A stretch of 64,000 bases of DNA from Larkinella knui (GTDB lineage Bacteria > Bacteroidota > Bacteroidia > Cytophagales > Spirosomataceae): positions 372,001 through 436,000 of the forward strand of contig NZ_RQJP01000004.1 in the NCBI RefSeq assembly GCF_003858645.1, read 5' to 3'. The translations under genes and the position numbers were made by a program. The stretch's first letter is position 1; each line of letters opens with the position of its first letter. Positions 26,336 to 34,216 of this stretch are shown one piece after another. Below the pieces are notes generated by a model. The model was not told the DNA's origin, did no database searches, and was given only the letters and a program-made list of their open reading frames with translations.

Positions 26336-27121
26336 ATGAAAAACAACACTCATTTCCGAACGATCGTCATTTCGGATGTCCATTTGGGAACGAGCGGTTC
26401 GAAGGCAAAGGAAGTCACTGACTTTTTGAAGTACTACAGTTGTCAGAAATTAATTCTCAACGGCGACATCATCGACGGCTGGCAGCTGCGCCGGGGGGGC
26501 GAATGGAAAAAGAAACACACGGCGTTCTGGCGGGCGGTTTTGAAGGCGATGGACCGGCACGATACCCGGGTAATTTACCTGCGCGGCAACCACGACGATT
26601 TTCTGGACCAGATCATGCCGCTGAAACTGGGCAAATTCTTTTCCATCCGGAAAGATTACGTGCTTAATTCCGGCGAAAAGAAGTTTTACATTACCCACGG
26701 CGACGTTTTCGATACCATCACGACGCAGATGAAATGGCTGGCCTATCTGGGCGACATTGGCTACACGTTTCTGCTCTGGGTCAACAAATTTTACAACAAC
26801 TACCGCGCCTGGCGGGGGCTTTCCTATTATTCGCTGTCGCAAAAAATCAAAAGTCGGGTGAAGCAGGCGGTGAGTTACATCTCGGATTTTGAAGAAAAAC
26901 TGACCGAACTCGCCAAAGCCCGCAACTGCGACGGCGTGATTTGCGGCCACATCCACCAACCCGCCATCCGCCAGTTCGGCGAGTTGATTTACATGAATTC
27001 CGGCGACTGGGTCGAGTCGCTGAGTGCATTAGTCGAAGATCACGACGGCAACTGGAACCTCCTGTATTATAGCACCGAACTCGAAAAAGCCGAGTCGCAA
27101 CCCGCCTTCTACCAAGCCTGA
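26336..27121 (+). CDS. UDP-2,3-diacylglucosamine diphosphatase-like metallophosphoesterase (LpxH-like)
   Basis: A 261-residue calcineurin-like phosphoesterase. I chose the ATG at 26336 (MKNNTHFRTIVISDVHLG) rather than a TTG at 26294. The metal ligands are in order: SDVHLG, LNGDIIDGW, YLRGNHDDF, THGDVFD and CGHIHQP. The family acts in lipid A synthesis by hydrolysing UDP-2,3-diacylglucosamine to lipid X, or in Bacteroidota on related membrane-associated substrates. The length fits. The gene is divergent from the NeuD-like gene and precedes sbcD by 76 bases. Confidence 0.82.
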   Translation: MKNNTHFRTIVISDVHLGTSGSKAKEVTDFLKYYSCQKLILNGDIIDGWQLRRGGEWKKKHTAFWRAVLKAMDRHDTRVIYLRGNHDDFLDQIMPLKLGKFFSIRKDYVLNSGEKKFYITHGDVFDTITTQMKWLAYLGDIGYTFLLWVNKFYNNYRAWRGLSYYSLSQKIKSRVKQAVSYISDFEEKLTELAKARNCDGVICGHIHQPAIRQFGELIYMNSGDWVESLSALVEDHDGNWNLLYYSTELEKAESQPAFYQA

Positions 27122-27137
27122 TTCCTTATTTTCCACG

Positions 27138-27167
27138 TTTGATTTTCGCCAGCATCCGGTATTTTTC
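27138..27167 (+). promoter_or_regulatory. Candidate promoter for sbcDC
   Basis: TTTG (27138-27141), 18 bases, then TATTTTTC (27160-27167): one base short in spacing and one base off the -7 consensus. The sbcD ATG is at 27198. Confidence 0.45.
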
Positions 27168-27197
27168 GCTAACTTCCGGTATTAGAAGCTCTGGCAT

Positions 27198-28460
27198 ATG
27201 AAAATTCTGCACACCGCAGACTGGCATTTAGGGAAACGACTTTACAAACACGAACTGCGCGACGATCACGTCCGGTTTCTGGACTGGCTGGCCGAAACGG
27301 TCGAAAGTCGGGAGATCGATGTGCTGATCATTTCGGGGGACGTTTTCGATACGACCAACCCCAACGACGGCTCGATGCAGTTGTATTACCAGTTTCTGAC
27401 CCGGATGCTGCCGCTGGAACGCCGGATCATCATCACCGGCGGCAATCACGATTCGCCCAGCAAACTCAACGCGCCCCGCGAACTGCTGCGGCACCTGGAC
27501 ATTCACGTCATTGGCTGCACGACCGGCGATTGCACGGAGGAAGTCATCCGCCTGGCCACCGGCTCCATCGACCTGCTGGTGGCGGCCGTACCGTATCTCC
27601 GCGACAGTGACTTGCGGCAATCCATTTCGGGCCAGACCTACGAAGAGCGCATCGAAGCCGTGCGGATGGGCATCCGGAATCATTACGAACGCATTGTCGA
27701 TCATTGTCAGACCGAATACCGCGACGTGCCGGTGCTGGCGATGGGTCATTTGTACGTCAATGGCGCCACGGTTTCGCCGGAAAGCGAACGGGAAATCCAC
27801 GCCGTGGGCGGACAGGCGGCTTTTTCGTCCGAGCATTTCCCACCCGGTTTCGATTATGTGGCGCTGGGCCACATTCACGTACCGCAGCAGATTGGCGGTC
27901 TGGAAACCGTCCGCTACAGTGGCGCTCCGCTGCCGCTGAGTTTTGCCGAACGCGATAACCGGCATCAGGTGCTGGAACTGACCGTCGAAAACGGCAAGAT
28001 CAAAACCATCGAATCCGTTGCCGTTCCGCATTTTCGCTCGTTACGGCAGGTCGCCGGAACGCTGGATGCGGTTCGGGAGATGCTGGAAAAGCTGGAAGAA
28101 ACCGACGCCCTCGCCACGATGGTGGAAATCCGGGTGGAAGAAGAAAACGAGAGCCTGACGGTTCGGCAGCATTTTGAGCAGTTGCAGCGCGATTATGCCG
28201 AAGCGCCGTTTCTGATTGCCAAATCCCGGCTGATTTTTCGCAATAAATTAAAAGGGTTAGACTCGCTTTACGTGGCCGACACGCAGTTGCAGGATCTTTC
28301 GTACCTCGATGTGTTTGGCCGACGGCTGGATGCGTCGCAGGTGGAAGGCGATGAGCGGACGGCTCTTTTAGAAGCCTATAAAGAACTCTATCGTTTGGTT
28401 ACGGAACAAGCAGCCCATCCTGTACTCCTGCATGAAAATCCGACAAATTCGCTTTCGTAA
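27198..28460 (+). CDS. sbcD: Exonuclease subunit SbcD (Mre11 family)
   Basis: A 420-residue metallophosphoesterase of the SbcCD nuclease, which cuts hairpins and processes double-strand breaks. Motifs in order: HTADWHLGK (residues 4-12), ISGDVFDTTNP, ITGGNHDSPSKL, MGHLYVNGA and LGHIHVPQQ, giving the two-metal site. The C-terminal part is the capping domain that contacts SbcC. The gene overlaps sbcC by 29 bases, a typical coupled pair. SbcCD is relevant to this window because it destroys long DNA palindromes in other bacteria, and many are present here. Confidence 0.95.
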   Translation: MKILHTADWHLGKRLYKHELRDDHVRFLDWLAETVESREIDVLIISGDVFDTTNPNDGSMQLYYQFLTRMLPLERRIIITGGNHDSPSKLNAPRELLRHLDIHVIGCTTGDCTEEVIRLATGSIDLLVAAVPYLRDSDLRQSISGQTYEERIEAVRMGIRNHYERIVDHCQTEYRDVPVLAMGHLYVNGATVSPESEREIHAVGGQAAFSSEHFPPGFDYVALGHIHVPQQIGGLETVRYSGAPLPLSFAERDNRHQVLELTVENGKIKTIESVAVPHFRSLRQVAGTLDAVREMLEKLEETDALATMVEIRVEEENESLTVRQHFEQLQRDYAEAPFLIAKSRLIFRNKLKGLDSLYVADTQLQDLSYLDVFGRRLDASQVEGDERTALLEAYKELYRLVTEQAAHPVLLHENPTNSLS

Positions 28461-31400
28461 CATCAATTCATTTTACGGCGAACACCCGCCGATTCAGTTT
28501 AACGAAGGGCTGCTGAACAGTACCGGCCTGTTTGTCATTGCCGGACCAACCGGAGCCGGAAAATCCACGCTGCTCGACGTCATTACGCTGGCGTTGTTCA
28601 ACCGGGTGCCGCGGATTTCGGGCGGTATTTCCAACACCAGCATCATCGATGAAGGCATTCTGGTGAATCAGCAGGCGGCCCGCGAACCGGGAACGTTGGC
28701 TTATGCCGAAATTGAATACGAAGTCGGCGGCAAAGCGTACCGCTCGCGCTGGTCGATCAAGAAAAACCGCAACGGCAACTGGAATAACTACGAAATGGAA
28801 ATTGCCTTTCTCCCCGAAGGGCAACCGGAAGGTCAGTTGTTACCGATCAAGGGGTTGAGTGAATTTCCGAAGAAAAACGAAGAACTCATTGGCCTGACCT
28901 ACGACCAGTTTATCCGGTCGATTGTGCTGGCGCAGGGCGCGTTCGATCAGTTTCTGAAATCGCGGGCGGCCGAGCGGAGCAAGATGCTGGAACGGATCAC
29001 CGGCACCGAAATTTACCGGCAACTGGGGCAACGGGCGCATCAGGTCAATAAAACCTACGACGAACGGATCAAAGAAAAACGGCAGGAAGTTGAGCTGATC
29101 AACGTGCTGACGGATGAGCAGGTCGAGGAACTTAAAACCCGGAAGAAAACCATTGATAGCCGGCTGGTTGACCTCGCCAAAGAAGTTGTTTATTACACGA
29201 ACGAAGAAAAATACCGGCGGCAAATGGCCGACGCTGATCAGCAGCTTGCGGTTTTGACAAACCGGCAGAAAACGTCGGAAGCGAAAAAACAGGCGTTTGT
29301 GCCGGATGCGCTGCGGCTGCAACGCCACGAGCAGGTGGCCGATCTGGCCGCTCATTTTTCCGATATTGCCAATGCCGAACGCAACCGGAAAACCGCCGGA
29401 CAGGACCAGGAAACCGCCCGCGACAACCTGCAAAATCTTGAAAAACAGCAGACGGTTTTGATCGACAAAGCGCAACAACTGACGCAGAAAACCGGGCTGA
29501 CGGAAAAGTCGTTCGAGAAAGATCTGAACGATTTTCGGGAAACCGTGCTGGACTTGACCAACCGGTACCAGACCGAACGCGACAAAGCCAAACCGGCTTT
29601 CAACTCCATCAAAAAAGAACTGGAGAGTACCAAGCTCGACTGGTTCAAGTCGCTCGATGTGCGTGATGTCGATCAGATGACGGAGTTGGTCCGCGGGCGA
29701 TTGCACGAGTTGAACGTTCAGCTGGTGCAGATTGAGCAGGAGTATGCCGCCCTCACGCCGGCTTCGATCCAAAACATATTAAACCAGTTGCTGGAACAGG
29801 ACGGAAATCTGGCGGAACTGCGGACGTTGCTCATTCAGCAACAGGAACGCCTTTTGGACGGAACGACACTGAACGGAAAAATCAACGACCACACCGCTTT
29901 TCTGACCGAGCAGCAGAAACCGTTCGGGCAGTTGGCGGCTGAGGTGGAAGCGCTTCAGCTGAAAATTGACCAGTTGCAGAACACGAAACGACGGCTGGCC
30001 GAAGAAGCGGATCTGGAAGAACTCCGGAAGGCCTTGCAGGACGGCGAACCGTGCCCGTTGTGTGGTTCGCTGGACCATCCCTACGCCCAGCATTACATCA
30101 ACCAGACCGGGAAGCTGGAACTGGAACTGCGACTGGCGACGAAAGATCTGGAACATAAGAAAAAGGAATACGACGCCTTGCAGGGTAAATTATTTAAAAT
30201 TCAGTCGGAGCTCGAAACGTACTCGGAACAGCGGAATGTTCTGCGGAAAACCTATTCGGAAAAACGGAATTTCATTTCAAACCGGCTGACCACGCTCGCA
30301 CTCGACCCGGACCTTTCGCCCGAAGAAATCAAGGATGCCCAGCAACTGATTCAGATTCAGCGGAAAGAACTGAACCAGATTCAAACGCTCTGGGAGGAAG
30401 AAAGTGTGTTGCGACGGCTTTCGGGCGATCTGGAAACCGTTCAGCAGAGCAAGAAACAGGCTGATTTGCTAAAAGCGCAAAAGGAGCAGCTGTTTGTGGG
30501 CGACGATGTGCGGTTTCAATGCGAACAGCTTGTGAATCAATATACTAGCATTCAGGCGAAAATCAGTTCTCAGCAAAGTTTGCTCGAAAAGGCAACCGCC
30601 ACGTATGCCGATTCGGACAAAAACTACCAAACGCTGACTTCCGAATTGCAGCCGGTTTTGACGGAACGCGGTTTTTCGGATCTGGCCGACGCCCGCGCCT
30701 GTCTGCTCGAAACGTCAACGGTCCGGCACTTGCAGGATCTGAAAACCGCTCTGGAAAAAGAAGCCGACGAGATTATCCGGAAGCAAAACGAAGAAACCCT
30801 GAAACGCCAGGAAGCCGCCGAAGCCTGCCAAACCGCGATGCCGCTGGATGAGGTAACGGCAACGCTTCAGGCCACCAAAAAAGAGGAAGCCAGCGAGCGG
30901 GAAAATATCGGCTACTACAAACGACAACTGGAGGAAGACAAGGAAAAACGCCGGAGATTCAGGCAACTGACCAACGACCTCGACAAGCTCGAAACCGAAG
31001 CCCGGCCTTGGCGCGAACTGGACCGGCTCATCGGCAGTGCCAAAGGGGATGATTACAGCAAATTTGCGCAGGGCCTGACGCTGGTGCAGTTGATTGGACT
31101 GGCCAACCGCCGGTTGAAAGAGCTGTCGGACCGGTATCTGCTGCTAAAACCGCGCGACGGTCAGGATGAACTCTACGTCGTGGATCTATACCAGGGCAGC
31201 ACGGAACGCTCGGTTTCGAGTTTGTCGGGGGGCGAAACCTTTACGCTCAGCCTGGCGCTGGCCTTGGGATTGTCCGATCTGGCTTCCCAGAACGTTCAGA
31301 TTGAAAGCCTGTTTATCGATGAAGGCTTTGGCACGCTCGACCCGGATTCGCTCGATACGGCCATCGCCATGCTGGAAAAACTACAGCACGACAGCCAGAA

Positions 31401-31512
31401 AACCATCGGCATTATTTCCCACCGCCACGAGATCAAGGAGCGGATCAGCGTGCAGATTCAGGTGGAGAAAGGAATGGACGGTAATAGTAAAATCAATGTA
31501 ATTGAGCTATAG
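28432..31512 (+). CDS. sbcC: ATPase subunit SbcC (Rad50 family)
   Basis: A 1026-residue SMC-like ATPase. The N-terminal half-site includes Walker A GPTGAGKSTLLD (about residues 39-50) and the Q-loop region TYDQFIRSIVLAQGAFDQFL. Long coiled coils flank the zinc hook CPLCG (Cys541, Cys544). The C-terminal half-site has the signature SLSGGETFTLSLALALGLSD and Walker B ESLFIDEGFGTLD. It works with SbcD as an ATP-dependent double-strand nuclease. The start ATG at 28432 lies inside the end of sbcD. Confidence 0.95.
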   Translation: MKIRQIRFRNINSFYGEHPPIQFNEGLLNSTGLFVIAGPTGAGKSTLLDVITLALFNRVPRISGGISNTSIIDEGILVNQQAAREPGTLAYAEIEYEVGGKAYRSRWSIKKNRNGNWNNYEMEIAFLPEGQPEGQLLPIKGLSEFPKKNEELIGLTYDQFIRSIVLAQGAFDQFLKSRAAERSKMLERITGTEIYRQLGQRAHQVNKTYDERIKEKRQEVELINVLTDEQVEELKTRKKTIDSRLVDLAKEVVYYTNEEKYRRQMADADQQLAVLTNRQKTSEAKKQAFVPDALRLQRHEQVADLAAHFSDIANAERNRKTAGQDQETARDNLQNLEKQQTVLIDKAQQLTQKTGLTEKSFEKDLNDFRETVLDLTNRYQTERDKAKPAFNSIKKELESTKLDWFKSLDVRDVDQMTELVRGRLHELNVQLVQIEQEYAALTPASIQNILNQLLEQDGNLAELRTLLIQQQERLLDGTTLNGKINDHTAFLTEQQKPFGQLAAEVEALQLKIDQLQNTKRRLAEEADLEELRKALQDGEPCPLCGSLDHPYAQHYINQTGKLELELRLATKDLEHKKKEYDALQGKLFKIQSELETYSEQRNVLRKTYSEKRNFISNRLTTLALDPDLSPEEIKDAQQLIQIQRKELNQIQTLWEEESVLRRLSGDLETVQQSKKQADLLKAQKEQLFVGDDVRFQCEQLVNQYTSIQAKISSQQSLLEKATATYADSDKNYQTLTSELQPVLTERGFSDLADARACLLETSTVRHLQDLKTALEKEADEIIRKQNEETLKRQEAAEACQTAMPLDEVTATLQATKKEEASERENIGYYKRQLEEDKEKRRRFRQLTNDLDKLETEARPWRELDRLIGSAKGDDYSKFAQGLTLVQLIGLANRRLKELSDRYLLLKPRDGQDELYVVDLYQGSTERSVSSLSGGETFTLSLALALGLSDLASQNVQIESLFIDEGFGTLDPDSLDTAIAMLEKLQHDSQKTIGIISHRHEIKERISVQIQVEKGMDGNSKINVIEL

Positions 31513-31612
31513 TTCTGAACCGGGATTACGCAGATTAAAGGATTAACTATGACGTCTGACAAGCCGTTTTTAATCATATTAATCCTTTAATCTGCGTAAT
31601 CCCGGTTCAGAA
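31513..31612. repeat. Perfect 33-base inverted repeat filling a convergent gap
   Basis: Arms 31513-31545 and 31580-31612 are exact reverse complements. The left arm begins at the base after the sbcC stop and the right arm ends two bases before the fabI stop at 31615, so the element is the entire intergenic region. The arm carries GGGATTACGCAGATTAAAG, a type of sequence I recall as frequent in intergenic regions of Bacteroidota genomes. Likely a palindromic repeat element that can also terminate transcription in both directions. Confidence 0.85.
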
Positions 31613-31614
31613 TC

Positions 31615-32445
31615 TTACTGTTGCTGCTGGTGCACCTGCGTCAGTTTCACGGCCATATCTTCCGAAATACCGACGCTGGAGAAACCGCCGTCGTGCAGCA
31701 GATTCTGCATCGTGACCATGCGGGTCAGATCGCTGAAAAGCGTAATGACGTAATTGGCGCAGTCTTCGGCGGTGGCGTTGCCCAACGGAGACATGAGCCC
31801 GGCGTATTCGTAGAAAACGTCGAAACCGCCTACGCCGGAACCGGCCGTCGTCATGGTCGGCGACTGCGATACGGTATTGACCCGCACGTTTTTCAGTTTA
31901 CCGTAGCGGTAGCCATAGCCCCGGGCGATGGACTCGAGGATGGCTTTGGCGTCGGCCATGTCGGTATAGAACGGAAACGTCCGTTGAGCGGCAATGTAGC
32001 TCAGGGCGACAAATGAACCCCACTCGTTGATGGCATCCAGTTTTTCGGCCGTCTGCATCATTTTATGAAACGACAGCGCCGAAACGTCGATGCTTTTCTG
32101 GTACCAATCGTAATTCAGATCGCCATAGGGTTTGTTCTTGCGGATGTTGGGGCTCATGCCGATGGAATGCAGCACGAAGTCGATTTTACCGCCCAAAACG
32201 TCCATTGACTTGGTATACAGGTTCTCAATGTCTTCTAAAGACGTCGCGTCGGCCGAGATGATTTCGGCGTCACATTGCTCCGCCAATTGTTTGATCGCAC
32301 CCATTCGCATGGCTATTGGTGCGTTGGAAAGCGTGAACGTTGCGCCTTCTTCTTTCGCTTTCAGTGCTACTTTCCAGGCAATGGATTTTTCATCCAATGC
32401 TCCGGTGATGATTCCTCGCTTGCCTTTCAATAATCCGTAAGCCAT
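31615..32445 (-). CDS. fabI: Enoyl-[acyl-carrier-protein] reductase (NADH) FabI
   Basis: A 276-residue enzyme of the last reduction step in each cycle of type II fatty-acid synthesis. The ATG at 32445 (MAYGLLKGKRGIITGALDEKSIAW) gives the canonical start; an upstream in-frame ATG adds 16 residues unlike the family. Nucleotide binding: GIITGALDEKSIAW. The SIGMSP block follows. The catalytic Tyr-x6-Lys is in FPFYTDMADAKAIL, and NTVSQSPTMTTAGSG forms the substrate loop. It ends with a Gln-rich tail. It converges on sbcC across an inverted repeat. Confidence 0.96.
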   Translation of the reverse strand: MAYGLLKGKRGIITGALDEKSIAWKVALKAKEEGATFTLSNAPIAMRMGAIKQLAEQCDAEIISADATSLEDIENLYTKSMDVLGGKIDFVLHSIGMSPNIRKNKPYGDLNYDWYQKSIDVSALSFHKMMQTAEKLDAINEWGSFVALSYIAAQRTFPFYTDMADAKAILESIARGYGYRYGKLKNVRVNTVSQSPTMTTAGSGVGGFDVFYEYAGLMSPLGNATAEDCANYVITLFSDLTRMVTMQNLLHDGGFSSVGISEDMAVKLTQVHQQQQ

Positions 32446-32554
32446 GAATTGAGTTGCTTTTTTGGGTGATCGTGTCGATTCAGAAGAGGGCAAAGTAACT
32501 ACTTTTTTTGCTGGAATGCCAATGCCAGAGCGGGCGCCGGGCCGGGTTTCAGGA

Positions 32555-33928
32555 TCAATATTCCTTGATGTCCATCCGAATCCGCCATTCTTTCGGCAGG
32601 TAATTATTCACCCGATTGCCCACGCCTTTCACCCAGCCCAGATTCAATCCGTCGTAGCGGGCCAGGAGCCAGCCCTTCACCGGTTCGTTCAACACCAGGT
32701 TTTCTTTCTTGAAATACCGCAGGGCATCTTCTTTCGATAGTTCGATACCGGGCAGGTTTTCGGCCAGGGCGTTGCTCAATGCCAGCGCGTGCGACGGAAT
32801 GAAATCATCGCCCTTGAACGTGCCCATCTCCAGGCCAAAACCTTTGTTGTGAAGGGCCGAATCCAGCATCCGCAGGTCGGCCGACAGGCTTTCCGGGAGG
32901 GCAAAAACGTCTTCGTTCGGTTTAACGTAAAACGAAAAAGCTTCCGGATTTTTCAGGAAAGGCTGCAAAACCTTGATCTGCCAGTTGCGAACCGGTTTTA
33001 AGGACCGGAACGACCGCGGAACGCCCATTTCGGGGCTGGAGCGTTGTTTCTTTTTGAAAATACTCAGAAAAAAACCTTCGCCTTTCACCCGGTGCGGATA
33101 GCATTGATAGCCCGTAACCTGGTTCTGGGTTCTTTCCAGAATTCCCCAGGAATCGGGCAGACTTAGCTTGATATTTTCAAAACCGTGCTGGCTGAGCCAG
33201 TCGGCATTTTGCCCATTTTCTTCTTCATTATACGTGCAGGTACTATACAGAAGCAGGCCGTCGTCGCACAGGAGGGGCGTGGCTGCCGTCAGAATCCGCT
33301 GCTGACGGGCGGCACAGAACACAACGCTGTCGGCCGACCATTCGAGCATGGCATCCGGATCTTTCCGAAAAAGCCCTTCGCCCGAACAGGGTGCATCCAC
33401 CAGCACGACATCGAAAAAACCGTTCAGCGACTTGAAATCCTCCGGATCGTGGTTACTGACGACCACATTGGGATGGCCCCATTTCTCCAGATTCTCCTTC
33501 AAAACCGGTATCCGGCTGCGAATCACTTCATTACAAACCAGCAAACTGTCGGAGTTTAGCAAAGACGCCAGCAGGGTACTTTTGCCGCCGGGAGCCGCAC
33601 ACAAATCCAGCACCCGAAGGGGGCGTTTCAAACGGGCGGTTTGGCGCATGGCTTCGCTCACCAGCATGGAAGACGCTTCCTGAACGTAAAAGGCACCGGC
33701 CTGAAACAACGGATCAAGCGTAAATACGGGTCGCTCCGGTAAATAAAAACCTTCGGGACACCACGGTATGGGCTCCAGGTCTGCTGTCGGCAAAACGGCT
33801 TTCTGCGGATTGATCCGGATGCTAACGGGAGGAAGTTGCTGCAAAGCCGCGATGAAGGCCGGGTAATCGGCACCCAGTTGCTGCTCCATTTGATGCCGGA
33901 ATTTCGCCGGTAAGGGGGTGTCACTCAT
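32555..33928 (-). CDS. RsmF-like 16S rRNA (cytosine-C5)-methyltransferase
   Basis: A 457-residue RNA m5C methyltransferase of the NOL1/NOP2/Sun group. I use the ATG at 33928 (MSDTPLPAKFRH); a start at 33979 adds 17 residues that are probably leader. The SAM-binding motif is LDLCAAPGGKSTLLA. The two catalytic-cysteine motifs are VDAPCSGEGLFRKD and YSTCTYNEEEN. The long C-terminal region, with a YPHRVKGEGFF block and a final PUA-like part, is the RsmF/YebU arrangement, so C1407-type methylation is the best guess. Confidence 0.88.
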   Translation of the reverse strand: MSDTPLPAKFRHQMEQQLGADYPAFIAALQQLPPVSIRINPQKAVLPTADLEPIPWCPEGFYLPERPVFTLDPLFQAGAFYVQEASSMLVSEAMRQTARLKRPLRVLDLCAAPGGKSTLLASLLNSDSLLVCNEVIRSRIPVLKENLEKWGHPNVVVSNHDPEDFKSLNGFFDVVLVDAPCSGEGLFRKDPDAMLEWSADSVVFCAARQQRILTAATPLLCDDGLLLYSTCTYNEEENGQNADWLSQHGFENIKLSLPDSWGILERTQNQVTGYQCYPHRVKGEGFFLSIFKKKQRSSPEMGVPRSFRSLKPVRNWQIKVLQPFLKNPEAFSFYVKPNEDVFALPESLSADLRMLDSALHNKGFGLEMGTFKGDDFIPSHALALSNALAENLPGIELSKEDALRYFKKENLVLNEPVKGWLLARYDGLNLGWVKGVGNRVNNYLPKEWRIRMDIKEY

Positions 33929-34216
33929 TGGACAAATATATAATTTATCTGAGTTTTTCTCTTGAACCGGGAGAGCCATTGAATAGAATTTTAGTTGTTT
34001 GTAAAATTATTGTTAACAATATGTAACCATTTGATTGATAGGGATTTATGTGTTTTCCTCCAGGGCTTCCGGTCGTTATTTCTGGCGCATGCGAACTATT
34101 TTTACTTGTATTAGTGCCTTATTAACCATTGACAAAACAAAATTTTGTAGTAATTTCACTATACAAAATTAGTGTATTGCTAATTAGTGCATTGCTTCAT
34201 TAACCTAACTAAGAAC
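33929..34216. promoter_or_regulatory. AT-rich leader of the second susC with tandem 15-base repeat
   Basis: A 288-base AT-rich gap between the divergent methyltransferase and susC. It holds a 15-base tandem repeat (34167-34181 and 34182-34196, one mismatch) and, just before the susC ATG, the leader TCATTAACCTAACTAAG. The same leader and an upstream AAAATTTTG-TAGTAA block recur before the susC remnant at 39234. No clear TAnnTTTG element was found. Confidence 0.5.

Noticed and set aside
28432-31512. SbcC-like gene as part of a defence island (for example a Rad50-type defence ATPase)
   Set aside because: It overlaps a standard sbcD gene, has a normal zinc hook and GC content like its neighbours, so it is the housekeeping SbcCD nuclease.
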